From positions 48,648 through 112,647 of the forward strand of contig NZ_LXYR01000013.1 of the NCBI RefSeq assembly GCF_001650195.1: DNA of 64,000 bases, given 5' to 3'. Under the pieces are notes generated by a model. The model was not told the DNA's origin. It made no database searches and saw only the letters and a list, made by a program, of their open reading frames with translations. The position numbers and the translations under genes were made by a program. This DNA is from Phormidesmis priestleyi BC1401 (GTDB lineage: Bacteria > Cyanobacteriota > Cyanobacteriia > Leptolyngbyales > Leptolyngbyaceae). Every line of letters begins with the position of its first letter. The stretch's first letter is position 1. Below, piece after piece: positions 1 through 8,009 of this stretch.

Positions 1-194
1 GCTCCTGTCAAAATCGCGTCGCTCAAGTTGGCATGGCTTAAATTAGTTCTGGTCAGATTTGCCTTTGTTAAGTTAGCACCGCTGAGATTAACGCCGCTGA
101 GATTGATGTTTCTCAGATTAGCTGCCATCAGATTAAGATTTCTAAAGTCTCTCTGCCCTGCCGCATATCGGCTCAAGAACTCTTTCGTATTCAT
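1..194 (-). CDS. Pentapeptide-repeat protein, N-terminal part (cut by window edge)
   Basis: The minus strand from an ATG at 194 reads MNTKEFLSRYAAGQRDF, then stacked A(N/D)Lxx-type pentapeptides (NLMAANLRN, GVNLSGANLTKANLTRTNL and so on) to the window edge without a stop. This pattern is diagnostic of the pentapeptide-repeat family, which folds as a right-handed quadrilateral beta-helix. Such proteins are abundant in cyanobacteria and most have no known biochemical role. The C-terminus is outside the window. A terminator-like hairpin separates it from the RNA-binding protein gene upstream, so it probably has its own promoter or depends on read-through. Confidence 0.85.
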   Translation of the reverse strand, partial: MNTKEFLSRYAAGQRDFRNLNLMAANLRNINLSGVNLSGANLTKANLTRTNLSHANLSDAILTG

Positions 195-236
195 GTTTTT
201 TGAGGAATGTAGGACGGCAGATTTTGATGTTCTAAC

Positions 237-264
237 AAAAAGGGCAGACTATCTCGTCTGCCCT
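237..264 (-). terminator. Rho-independent terminator after the RNA-binding protein gene
   Basis: On the minus strand the arms AGGGCAGAC and GTCTGCCCT (9 bp, perfect) enclose a six-base loop and are followed by a run of five T. It begins about 30 bp after the stop of the RRM gene and ends before the pentapeptide gene, as expected for an intrinsic terminator. Confidence 0.8.
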
Positions 265-294
265 CAAGAGTTAAGAGCGAACGGCTCTTGTCAA

Positions 295-612
295 TTAATA
301 ACGGCGTGAACCGCGATTTTGATTTGACCAACCGCCGCCGCCGCCACCGCCACCTGACGAACCTCTTTCTTCACGGGGCTTTGCTTTATTGACTTTGAGG
401 TCACGACCCATCCATTCAGCACCGTCTAATGCTTCGATCGCAGCGGTTTCTTCTGCATCGGTTCCCATTTCGACAAAGGCAAATCCGCGTAACCGACCTG
501 TTTCCCGATCTGTTGGCAACTGAACGCGCTTAACGCTGCCATACTCTGCAAATGTCTGTGTTAAGTCATCCTGAGTGACTTCATAAGACAGGTTGCCTAC
601 GTAAATCGACAT
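295..612 (-). CDS. RRM-type RNA-binding protein, glycine-rich (Rbp family)
   Basis: This 105-residue protein has one RNA recognition motif at residues 1-80, with RNP2 (IYVGNL, 3-8) and RNP1 (RGFAFVEM, about 42-49). The C-terminal tail is Gly/Arg-rich ([12 protein letters not shown], ending GSRRY). This is the architecture of the type I cyanobacterial Rbp proteins, which are often cold-induced and bind RNA; some help localise photosynthetic mRNAs. The start is supported by GGAG about eight bases upstream. A gap of about 245 bp separates it from the next upstream gene, room for the long 5' leader usual for cold-regulated rbp genes, but no specific element was identified. Which rbp paralogue it is cannot be told. 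Confidence 0.92.
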   Translation of the reverse strand: MSIYVGNLSYEVTQDDLTQTFAEYGSVKRVQLPTDRETGRLRGFAFVEMGTDAEETAAIEALDGAEWMGRDLKVNKAKPREERGSSGGGGGGGGWSNQNRGSRRY

Positions 613-857
613 AAAATATCTCCAGAATCAGAAGTTGTAGCGAGTTAGATTCGGAGAAACGCTTGTGAGAACGAATTACACAGCCGAAAATAATCTTTGC
701 TGAACTAAGCCTAACACACGACTCAGATACGCTCTCGTCAATAGAACGTTCTGTAACATTTGAATGAGTCTAAATTTTCGCTTGATCGTACATTAAAAAG
801 TGGCTCATAATCAGACGTTCTGCTAATCACAAACCACTTTCAAATTGACTGTTCAGG

Positions 858-1148
858 TTACCTAACTGACGTTGCATTCACATCCACCGTCTCAGCCGAT
901 GCCACCGTTGTATCTGCCGCTACATTTTTGTTTTTCTGAGCTTTGACTCGATCGAGCAACATTCCAGATAATTCGGCAACCAGCAGGGTGACAACGATGC
1001 CATCATCAATCTGTCCGATCAGAGGAATGAAGTCGGGTAACAGGTCGATCGGGCTGATCAGATAAAGCAGCGTGCCGACAATAATGACCCAGCGATATTT
1101 TGAGTTGCGGATGAGGTTGCGATACCAGTCGTAAAATGGAACTTTCAT
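858..1148 (-). CDS. YkvA/DUF1232 family small membrane protein
   Basis: The 96-residue product has a hydrophobic segment VIIVGTLLYLISPIDLLPDFIP followed by GQIDDGIVVTLLVAEL. The SPIDLLPDFIP...DD signature is diagnostic of DUF1232 (YkvA-like), a family of unknown function with one or two membrane segments. I chose the ATG at 1148 (MKVPFYDWYRN), not the in-frame start at 1220, because AAGGAA precedes it by about seven bases and family members start at this point. The C-terminal tail is polar. It is divergent from the anion transporter gene. Confidence 0.85.
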   Translation of the reverse strand: MKVPFYDWYRNLIRNSKYRWVIIVGTLLYLISPIDLLPDFIPLIGQIDDGIVVTLLVAELSGMLLDRVKAQKNKNVAADTTVASAETVDVNATSVR

Positions 1149-1258
1149 AGGTGTTTCCTTAGCCTTCAGGTTTAATTGTGTTTGATTATGCCCTAGATGT
1201 CTGGTGTGGAAAACTATCAAGAGAAGTGAGGCAGACCGTATGGAGAGAAGGCTAAGGG

Positions 1259-2446
1259 ATGATTTTCTTAAAGTATGTGACGATCGCTCTCACTTATTTT
1301 GGGTTGGCGTTGGGCTATCTGCCAGGGTTGCGGATGAATCGAGCCACGATTGCTCTGGTCGGTTCTGCCTTTGTGATTGCTTTGGGGGTTTTGAGTCTTA
1401 AAGATGCTTGGGATGCGATCGATCCCACAACGATCGTGTTTCTATTCAGCATGATGATTGTCAACGCAAGTCTTTCTTATTCGGGATTTTTTCGAGTTGC
1501 GTTGATGGGGCTGTTGAGCGTTACGCAGAGTCCGTTTGGGTTACTGGTGATGTTGACGTTTGGCAGTGGAATTCTGTCGGCGATTTTTTTGAATGACACG
1601 ATCGCCCTGATCTTGACACCTCTGATCCTCAACTTGTCAAAGACTCTCCGCCTCAATCCGATCCCCTATTTGCTGGCAATGGCGGGCGCGACCAATATCG
1701 GGTCGGTCGCCACGTTGAGCGGCAATCCACAAAATATTCTCATTGGGTCATTTTCAGGAATTGGGTATCTGGAATTTGCTAGGGTATTGGCTCCGATCGC
1801 GCTGATCGGTTTGATGATTCAAATCGCGTTGTTGTGGGTGTTGTATCCAGCCGTGAGATCAACACTTCCTCAAGAGCGATTTACTTTACCGGACAATCGA
1901 ATTTATAGACCGTTGTTTGTGAAGACGATCGTGATCACGACAGGATTGCTGATTGCGTTTGTAGTCGGATTACCCCTCGCTGAATCGGCTCTTATGGCAG
2001 CAAGTCTGCTGCTGATTACTCGACGCATTAAACCCAATCGTCTCTTGCGAGAAGTCGATTGGAACTTGCTGCTGATGTTTTCAGGGTTGTTTATTCTCAC
2101 GAAAGCCACGCAGCAGTTAAACTTGTTGGAGCCGTTTACAAGAGCGATCGGGTCTTCTGCGGGTCTTCTCAGCGTCACGGCAATTCTTTCTAACCTCGTT
2201 TCAAACGTCCCTGCGGTGCTGCTGCTTCAGCCTTTGATTGCTCACGACGACACTCAATCCTGGCTGCTCTTATCTGCCGGATCGACCCTTGCCGGAAATC
2301 TAACCATTTTTGGATCAGTTGCTAATCTGATCACCGTTGAAGCTGCCGCTAAACTGGGATACCGATTATCGTTCTTTGAACATTTGCGCTTTGGCTTGCC
2401 TGTGACAGGGATGACCTTAGCGATCGCTTATTTCTGGCTTGGCTAA
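1259..2446 (+). CDS. ArsB/CitT-superfamily (SLC13-like) anion transporter
   Basis: The 395-residue protein is strongly hydrophobic, with about ten predicted membrane segments. Sequences such as FLNDTIALILTPLIL and GATNIGSVATLSGNPQNILIGSFSG match the helix-hairpin and substrate-binding turns of the ion-transporter superfamily (N-D-T and SGNPQN motifs). A second, related half carries SNLVSNVPAVLLL and STLAGNLTIFGSVANLI, the inverted-repeat pairing typical of this fold. It likely moves an inorganic or organic anion with Na+ or H+ across the cytoplasmic membrane. The substrate cannot be read from sequence; arsenite, sulfate and dicarboxylate carriers all look alike at this level. GAGAAGG lies upstream of the ATG. 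Confidence 0.85.
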   Translation: MIFLKYVTIALTYFGLALGYLPGLRMNRATIALVGSAFVIALGVLSLKDAWDAIDPTTIVFLFSMMIVNASLSYSGFFRVALMGLLSVTQSPFGLLVMLTFGSGILSAIFLNDTIALILTPLILNLSKTLRLNPIPYLLAMAGATNIGSVATLSGNPQNILIGSFSGIGYLEFARVLAPIALIGLMIQIALLWVLYPAVRSTLPQERFTLPDNRIYRPLFVKTIVITTGLLIAFVVGLPLAESALMAASLLLITRRIKPNRLLREVDWNLLLMFSGLFILTKATQQLNLLEPFTRAIGSSAGLLSVTAILSNLVSNVPAVLLLQPLIAHDDTQSWLLLSAGSTLAGNLTIFGSVANLITVEAAAKLGYRLSFFEHLRFGLPVTGMTLAIAYFWLG

Positions 2447-2542
2447 AAACTCAGCGACTCTGAAATCTTTGATTCAATTCGGTATCCTAAAGAAAGTGTA
2501 AGTTTATGAAACTTAATACCTACAATCTTCCCTGACCAATTT

Positions 2543-3412
2543 ATGAAATGCATCATCGATCGCCGTGCTCAATTCTCGGCTAGTCATCGCTATTGGCTGC
2601 CCCAACTGAGCGAAGCCGAAAACGTTGAGCGGTTTGGTGCCTGCGCTCGCCCGATGGGGCACGGACACAACTATGTTCTCTATGTCTCGATGTTGGGTGA
2701 CTTAGACGAATATGGCATGGTGCTTAACTTGTCGGATGTCAAGCACGTCATCAAAAAAGAAGTCACTAGCCAGCTTGATTTTTCGTTTCTCAACGAGGCG
2801 TGGGCAGACTTTCAGCAGGCTCTTCCCACGACCGAGAATATCGCACGGGTGATTTGGCAACGCCTCGAATCTCATCTGCCGATCGTCAACATTCGCCTCT
2901 ATGAACACCCCGAACTCTGGGCTGATTACCAAGGAAATTCTATGGAAGCTTTTCTCACCGTCAGTACACATTTCAGCGCGGCTCATCGTCTGGCTCGCCC
3001 TGACCTCAGCTTTGAGAAGAACTGCGAGATTTATGGCAAGTGTGCCCGTCCGAATGGTCATGGTCACAACTATCATCTAGAAGTGACGATTAAAGGTGAA
3101 ATCGATCCCCAAACGGGAATGTTAGCGGATTTAGTAGCATTTGAGACAGCGATAGAGGATCGTGTCGTTGAACCATTCGATCACACTTTTTTGAACAAAG
3201 ATATTCCCTATTTTGAAAAAGTCGTGCCCACGGCTGAAAACATTGCGGTTCACATCCGAGATCTGCTGGAAAATCCCATTCGTGACATTGGCGCACAGCT
3301 TTATAAAGTCAAACTGATCGAAAGTCCCAACAATTCCTGTGAGGTTTACGGGGCGGGTGTGTCAGATGCGATCGCGATGATGATGCGCGAACCGAAAATG
3401 GCGATCGTTTAA
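2543..3412 (+). CDS. Tandem-domain 6-pyruvoyl-tetrahydropterin synthase / QueD-like protein
   Basis: The 289-residue protein contains two PTPS/QueD domains in tandem, at residues 1-130 and about 135-280; single-domain enzymes are about 120-150 residues. Each has the zinc-binding histidines (H15, then GHGHNY at 39-44; and FSAAHR, then GHGHNY in the second copy) and a C-A-R-P segment with the active-site cysteine position. The second copy also has the SPNNSCEV tail, with the conserved glutamate just before it in LIES. The family converts dihydroneopterin triphosphate to 6-pyruvoyl-tetrahydropterin or 6-carboxytetrahydropterin, for pterin cofactors or queuosine. The first copy ends in a divergent segment (LYEHPELWADY), so the halves may differ in role. 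It is monocistronic here. Confidence 0.9.
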   Translation: MKCIIDRRAQFSASHRYWLPQLSEAENVERFGACARPMGHGHNYVLYVSMLGDLDEYGMVLNLSDVKHVIKKEVTSQLDFSFLNEAWADFQQALPTTENIARVIWQRLESHLPIVNIRLYEHPELWADYQGNSMEAFLTVSTHFSAAHRLARPDLSFEKNCEIYGKCARPNGHGHNYHLEVTIKGEIDPQTGMLADLVAFETAIEDRVVEPFDHTFLNKDIPYFEKVVPTAENIAVHIRDLLENPIRDIGAQLYKVKLIESPNNSCEVYGAGVSDAIAMMMREPKMAIV

Positions 3413-3430
3413 AATCATCAAAAATTATGT

Positions 3431-3599
3431 GGCGCGACGTGCAAAGACTGCCCTCATCCCAACCCTTCTCCCCAGGGAGAAGGGCTTTCGGACAGTTCCC
3501 GGTGGAGAAGGGCTTTGGGAAAGTTCCGGTTCCCTCTCCCGCAGGAGAGGGCTAGGGTGAGGGCAGTCTTTGCCGACGTTTTAGGAAAGTCGCGCACTG
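3431..3599. repeat. GC-rich palindromic intergenic repeat, type A ends
   Basis: A 16-bp perfect inverted repeat, GCAAAGACTGCCCTCA at 3441-3456 and its complement at 3558-3573, encloses CCCTTCTCC/GGAGAAGGG and CCCTCTCCC/GAGAGGG palindromes. Outside it, GCGCGACGT and ACGT...GTCGCGC continue the inverted symmetry imperfectly. The interior also has a partly duplicated unit (GAGAAGGGCTTT twice). It lies between two convergent genes. Its core resembles those at 24704-24870, 46907-47054 and 55437-55582, but the ends differ. Confidence 0.75.
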
Positions 3600-3630
3600 G
3601 TTGTGCACGGCGGATATTTTATCTGCCCTG

Positions 3631-4548
3631 TTATTTCGCTTGAGCGACGATCGTGCGGTGACGTGGAGTGTTACCCACTAGAGTCGGCTGAGTGAACCCT
3701 GCTTGAACGATCGCCCCTTCTAAATCGAACGAAAAGTAATCATCCATATACGGCTCAGTGCTTTTGAGCAGCGTCAAAATGTAGGGCGGCATCTTGGCAT
3801 AAATTTCGGATTTAGGATTCATATCCATGATTGCCAGATGTCCGCCGGGACGCAGTAATCGCTTTGCCTCCTGCAAAATCTCGATCGCTGCCCCTCTCGG
3901 CAACTCGTGAAACATCAAACACGCCGACACTAAATCAAATGAGGCAGACGGCAAACCTGTCGATTCAGCAGCGGCGTGAACCCAAGTCGGCGAGTTTTGG
4001 TCTGAGTGTTGGGTTTGGTAGTCGGCAACCGCCAAAAAATAGGGCGACAAATCGGCTCCGGTAATCTTGGCGTTGGGAAACGTCTTTTGTAGCGCAAAGG
4101 TGCTCATGCCAACGCTACAGCCCAAGTCCACAATATCATCCGGGGCTGTAAGCAGTTGAGCTTTCAACACGTCATGATAGCTTTGTCGGAGTCGAGAATC
4201 GCCTGCTGCTCCCGCATCTTTCCAAATTCGGGCATGAACGGCGTGAGCGGCAACTTCGACTTCAGCAGCAGGCTCCCAGCCGAGATTTCCTTCGTTGTAG
4301 GCGTGGAAGGGACGCAGATAATAATCGGGATAGACTAAATCAGGATTGTTGACCCGATTAAATTCGATCGTCCAATCTCGCGATCGCAGCTTTTCTGCAT
4401 CCTGAAGCCAGTTCACGCCGATCGATTCTGCCCGCTTAATCATCATTTGACGCGCTTGATATTTCGCCAAATTAAAGAGCGGTTTAATGGCGAGAATGCC
4501 ATTCACAACGCGAGAGGCGAGACGAGGAGTGGTTTCAACAGCAGTCAT
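3631..4548 (-). CDS. Class I SAM-dependent methyltransferase
   Basis: The 305-residue protein has the Rossmann-type motif I DLGCSVG at 141-147, an acidic end of beta 2 (ITGADLSP), and LRPGGHLAIMDMNP as the post-motif, all standard for class I methyltransferases of the UbiE/Methyltransf_25 type. About 130 residues of family-specific N-terminal extension precede the catalytic domain, including a tryptophan- and tyrosine-rich stretch (YPDYYLRPFHAYNEGNLGW). The substrate is unknown. It is transcribed divergently from lexA across a 208-bp region that holds repeated operator-like sequences. Confidence 0.88.
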   Translation of the reverse strand: MTAVETTPRLASRVVNGILAIKPLFNLAKYQARQMMIKRAESIGVNWLQDAEKLRSRDWTIEFNRVNNPDLVYPDYYLRPFHAYNEGNLGWEPAAEVEVAAHAVHARIWKDAGAAGDSRLRQSYHDVLKAQLLTAPDDIVDLGCSVGMSTFALQKTFPNAKITGADLSPYFLAVADYQTQHSDQNSPTWVHAAAESTGLPSASFDLVSACLMFHELPRGAAIEILQEAKRLLRPGGHLAIMDMNPKSEIYAKMPPYILTLLKSTEPYMDDYFSFDLEGAIVQAGFTQPTLVGNTPRHRTIVAQAK

Positions 4549-4640
4549 AAGTCACCGATCTAGAACAGCGTTTTATCAACACACTTATTATTGCAAACGA
4601 ACTGCACTGAGAACGATCGCAATCTTTTTTTGAGCACAAG

Positions 4641-4730
4641 ACAAATGTTAGAATTAATGATACAAGTGTTCTTGAAAATATTTTGCTTAAATCACTGGAC
4701 GATTGTACTAATACGTGATACAAATGTTCT
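4641..4730. promoter_or_regulatory. Direct repeats in the methyltransferase/lexA divergent region
   Basis: TGATACAAGTGTTCT (4658-4672) recurs as TGATACAAATGTTCT (4716-4730), one mismatch in 15 bases, and ACAAATGTT also occurs at 4641-4649. The copies lie within 120 bp upstream of lexA and about 90-190 bp upstream of the divergent methyltransferase. They do not fit the RGTACNNNDGTWCB box described for cyanobacterial LexA, so the bound regulator is unknown; LexA autoregulation is only an inference. Confidence 0.45.
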
Positions 4731-4756
4731 AAAAGTTCTGTAATTTGTACTATATT

Positions 4757-5380
4757 ATGCTGGAATCACTCACTGAAGCCCAACGGCAACTCTACGACTG
4801 GTTAGCTGAATACATTCATCAACATCAGCATTCTCCCTCGATTCGACAGATGATGGCAGCGATGAATCTCAAGTCGCCAGCCCCCGTCCAGAGCCGACTA
4901 GAGCATCTGCGAAACAAAGGCTACATCTCTTGGACAGAAGGACAGGCTCGCACGATTCGGCTCCTGCACCCAGAACCCAAAGGAGTGCCGATTTTGGGCG
5001 CGATCGCGGCAACGAGTCTGGTTGAAAACTTTTCTGACACCGAAGTCGAGCATCTCGATCTCTCTAGCCTGTTACTCAAACCCCAGCACTTTGCCTTAAA
5101 AGTGCGAGGACACAGCATGATTGATGCGCTGATTGACGATGGCGATGTTGTGATTATGCAGCCCGTGCCCGACCCGAAGATTTTGAAGAACAACGCGATC
5201 GTCGCGGCGCGAGTCGAAGGCAAAACAACCCTCAAATATTTCCAGCGAAAAGGCAGCAAGGTGATTCTGCAACCCGGCAACCCCAATCGAGAACTTTACC
5301 CTGTCACCGAAGTTCCGGCGGCTCAAGTAGATGTTCAAGGCGTGCTGGTGGGCGTTTGGCGAGGATACGGGACGTTGTAG
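4757..5380 (+). CDS. lexA: LexA-family transcriptional regulator with altered cleavage site
   Basis: This 207-residue protein aligns along its length with LexA: winged-helix domain at 1-70 (MLESLTEAQRQLYDWL, then RLEHLRNKGYI), linker, and the S24 protease-like domain. The Ser-Lys dyad is retained (S120 in RGHSM, K160 in TTLK). The position of the scissile Ala-Gly reads Ala85-Thr86 (GAIAAT). Some cyanobacterial LexA proteins lack normal self-cleavage and regulate non-SOS genes such as those for carbon metabolism; whether this one is cleaved is unknown. I chose the ATG at 4757 because LexA proteins start at this point; an in-frame ATG at 4745 is possible. Confidence 0.9.
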   Translation: MLESLTEAQRQLYDWLAEYIHQHQHSPSIRQMMAAMNLKSPAPVQSRLEHLRNKGYISWTEGQARTIRLLHPEPKGVPILGAIAATSLVENFSDTEVEHLDLSSLLLKPQHFALKVRGHSMIDALIDDGDVVIMQPVPDPKILKNNAIVAARVEGKTTLKYFQRKGSKVILQPGNPNRELYPVTEVPAAQVDVQGVLVGVWRGYGTL

Positions 5381-5386
5381 AAGATT

Positions 5387-5426
5387 GAATCTAGTAGAGG
5401 CGTTCCATAGAGTCTCTACTAGATTC
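5387..5426. terminator. Bidirectional terminator between lexA and the hydrolase gene
   Basis: A perfect 13-bp inverted repeat, GAATCTAGTAGAG at 5387-5399 and CTCTACTAGATTC at 5414-5426, with a 14-base loop, sits between the convergent stop codons at 5380 and 5441. No strong T run follows, so the call rests on position and stem strength. Confidence 0.65.
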
Positions 5427-5440
5427 AGAAATCTGTAGTC

Positions 5441-6616
5441 TTAAACAGACGGAACGATCGGAAGATCTGCATCTTGCTCTAGGCTTTTGAGGTTAACCGC
5501 GCTTGCTCTGCCTGTCGTCAAGAAGCGAAACGTCTCTTGATAGAGGCTTTGCCAAAAGCGGTTACTCATGTTCTGGCTTACTTCAGTCGGGTCAATCATC
5601 GGGTGAGGCACGAGATCTTGTGCTTCATAAAGGTAGAAGGCGTTGCCGTGATCATCGCCGCCGATCTGCTGATAGAAATCTTTATTGGTTTGGATATCTG
5701 CCGCATCTTCGTTTTCAGTCAGCACTAAAAATGTAGGCACCTCTTTCAGCACCTGGATACTTTTCTCGCTTAAAACGACGCTGCTGCCAAAGCGATCGAC
5801 GGCAGTCAACGCCCCGACGGGAAACCGCAGATTGGCATCCCAACCTGACTCGCTGATGTCGAGCGGACCTGCCAAATTCACATATTGTCTGCGCTCTTCG
5901 CCATAGATTTTGAGCAACGGAGCATACGCCACCACTCGCTGGACTCGATCGGGTCGAGCCGATGCCAATGCGACCGCGACCGCGCCACCGACTGACAGTC
6001 CCACGGTGTAGAGGTCACCGGGCATCGCATCCAATTCGGTTAATCGCGATTCAGCGTCTGTGAGATAGCGATCGTGAGATGAAATGAAGTACTTGTCAAA
6101 GTCAGGATCGTCAGCCGTCTCTAGAGATTTTACGATGTCTGGCAATCGTGGTTCAAGCGTCATTAGACGGGCGATCAGCGCCATTTGCTGCAATCGATTG
6201 GGTCGAGAAAAGCTATTCGGATTTTCTGCCAAATTCTTAAAGTAGTTGCTTAAAATCGGGTCTTCCTGGACTCTTTTCTTAAGCGGCTCTGCATATTGCG
6301 GCTTGAGATCAACCTGACACCAGTTTTTAGCCGGATTGATCAGGGTGTGCCCTGCGATCGAAGGCTGATAAACGTTAAACCCATTGCGAAACAGATAATC
6401 CGCAAGTCTCCACATCTGATGGGGCTTGGCGCTAAAGCCGTGAAAGAGCATCACCGTGCCCTGAATTGCTTCTCCTGGCTCGTGAAACAGATAATAGGGA
6501 TATGCCCCCACCCGGCGATCGGGGTTGGCATCTACAGTCTGAATATAGATGTCGATCGCCTGCCGAGTCTGAGCAATCTGGTCGGCGGTTGGGGTAATCG
6601 AGAGTGATCTATTCAT
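5441..6616 (-). CDS. Alpha/beta-hydrolase
   Basis: The 391-residue protein has an HG oxyanion motif (LFHGFS, 58-62), a nucleophile elbow GLSVGG with S208, a likely acid in LVLTENEDAAD and a likely histidine in LVPHPM near the C-terminus. Between strands 4 and 6 there is a long cap insert (about residues 95-195). There is no signal peptide, so it is probably cytoplasmic. The substrate is unknown; serine-hydrolase lipases and esterases share these features. It follows the DUF924 gene with only 12 bp between, so the two are probably co-transcribed. Confidence 0.85.
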   Translation of the reverse strand: MNRSLSITPTADQIAQTRQAIDIYIQTVDANPDRRVGAYPYYLFHEPGEAIQGTVMLFHGFSAKPHQMWRLADYLFRNGFNVYQPSIAGHTLINPAKNWCQVDLKPQYAEPLKKRVQEDPILSNYFKNLAENPNSFSRPNRLQQMALIARLMTLEPRLPDIVKSLETADDPDFDKYFISSHDRYLTDAESRLTELDAMPGDLYTVGLSVGGAVAVALASARPDRVQRVVAYAPLLKIYGEERRQYVNLAGPLDISESGWDANLRFPVGALTAVDRFGSSVVLSEKSIQVLKEVPTFLVLTENEDAADIQTNKDFYQQIGGDDHGNAFYLYEAQDLVPHPMIDPTEVSQNMSNRFWQSLYQETFRFLTTGRASAVNLKSLEQDADLPIVPSV

Positions 6617-6628
6617 CGGTTTTAGGGG

Positions 6629-7201
6629 TTAAAAAGATGAGCCTGGCTGAGTGAGAAATTCGGCTTCTTCGGGCGTGGAGGTGCGTCCGAGAATCTGATT
6701 GCGATGGGGGAAGCGTCCGAACCGCTGGACGATGGCTTGATGTCTCAGGGCAAAATCGTAGGTGTCACACAAATCGGCATCGTCGCTGAAATGGTGAAAG
6801 AGAGTCACCGCCTGATGTTGATGCTCTAAGTTTTCGCTGTGCTCTAAGGGAAAGTAGAGAAACTGGCGCTGAACGGTCAGCAGTTGCTGATCGAATCTCT
6901 GAGCAATGGCGTGTTGTGCCACAGAAAGCGCTTTGGGATCGGTGGCGAACGATCGCGGCTGACCCCGAAACAGATTCCTTGGAAACTGATCGAGTAGAAG
7001 GGCAAGCCCCAAACAGCCTTGAGGTGAGTCCATCCACCGATCGAGGTGATCGGCAGCGGCTTGCTCATAGTCAGGTTGGAACTGCCGCACCGTTTCGTCA
7101 AACGCCGGATCTTTGGTAAACCAAGCCTTGCGGGGCTTCAACCGTGAGATATCCTGCACGTCACCAAACCAGAAGGTTAGAATTTTGTCGAGTTGAGTCA
7201 T
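6629..7201 (-). CDS. DUF924 family protein
   Basis: The 190-residue protein has the family pattern ILTFWFGD near the N-terminus, RPRKAWF-like text (LKPRKAWFTKDPAFDETV), LALLLDQFPRNLFRG, FLYFPLEHSENLEHQ and GRFPHRNQILGR. These blocks define DUF924, a helical family conserved in bacteria and eukaryotes with no established biochemical activity. I chose the ATG at 7201; a GTG directly before it is in frame. It is the upstream member of a two-gene unit with the alpha/beta-hydrolase. Confidence 0.88.
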   Translation of the reverse strand: MTQLDKILTFWFGDVQDISRLKPRKAWFTKDPAFDETVRQFQPDYEQAAADHLDRWMDSPQGCLGLALLLDQFPRNLFRGQPRSFATDPKALSVAQHAIAQRFDQQLLTVQRQFLYFPLEHSENLEHQHQAVTLFHHFSDDADLCDTYDFALRHQAIVQRFGRFPHRNQILGRTSTPEEAEFLTQPGSSF

Positions 7202-7352
7202 CACAGCTTAGAAATCAATCTGGACTTCTCTATTTTCGGAAATTTATCAATAAAAAGTTTCCCCACCATCGAGCAAGTTCTGACCGTTTGAGAGCCAGAA
7301 ACTCCCCTCGATCGTGGGGAAGTCAATACTATTCAGGATTTGAGGTCGATGT

Positions 7353-7838
7353 CTAAGACATCCCTTGAACGAGGTAGTCAAAGTAGGGAGCGACTTCTGC
7401 CCCGTCTTCAGTGCTTAACAGCGCGAGAGAGGCATCTTTGAGGCAGCGCATCGCTTCTGCCATGCCCGGAACAGGCACGCCCAAAGCGTTATACATTTCT
7501 CTTGCACCGATCAGACCGATTTTTTCGATCGGGTCTTTATCACCCGCCAATACCCCATAGGTGACTAGGCGGAGATACCAGCCATAGTCGCGCAGACAGA
7601 GGGCGCGTTCGCGGTTGCCGTAGGCGTTGCCGCCGGGGGCGATAAAGTCAGGGCGCTTTTTCCAAAGGTTCTTGCTGGCTTGCTCTACGATCTTTTTCTC
7701 ATTGGCTGAGAGAGCTTCGACGATGCGGGTTCGCTGCGCTCCGGTTTGAAAAAATTCTTTTATGCCTTTCAACTCGCCGCTCGTAGGATAACGGAGTTCG
7801 TCGTCGGCTTGTAGGATGACTTGGCTAACTACGCTCAT
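7353..7838 (-). CDS. apcD: Allophycocyanin alpha-B subunit (ApcD)
   Basis: The 161-residue biliprotein starts [20 protein letters not shown], which is characteristic of ApcD and not of ApcA or ApcB. The phycocyanobilin-binding cysteine is C81 in [13 protein letters not shown] and the conserved asparagine is N71 in APGGN. ApcD is a terminal emitter in the phycobilisome core and favours energy transfer to photosystem I and state transitions. The gene stands alone, as usual for apcD, apart from the apcABC operon. It fixes the organism as a phycobilisome-containing cyanobacterium. Confidence 0.96.
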   Translation of the reverse strand: MSVVSQVILQADDELRYPTSGELKGIKEFFQTGAQRTRIVEALSANEKKIVEQASKNLWKKRPDFIAPGGNAYGNRERALCLRDYGWYLRLVTYGVLAGDKDPIEKIGLIGAREMYNALGVPVPGMAEAMRCLKDASLALLSTEDGAEVAPYFDYLVQGMS

Positions 7839-8009
7839 AATGATTGATTATTGCGGTATCTCAGAATTCATTTCTTAGTGTACCGAGTTTTGGTGCCGGA
7901 AAGGAAGAGGAATCTCTCATTAGTCTTGACAAAACGTAATGTTCGACTTGGAGGCGCGGTGAAGACAGCTGAACCGTGTCAGGGTCAAATTAAAAAATAA
8001 CTCAGAGGT

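Noticed and set aside
3431..3599. CRISPR-like array of repeated GGAGAAGGG units
   Set aside because: The units are unequal, not regularly spaced, and fold into large palindromes; no cas genes are nearby.
4716..4734. Canonical cyanobacterial LexA box in the lexA promoter
   Set aside because: The GTTC words are five bases apart, not four, and lack the GTAC half, so the published consensus is not met.
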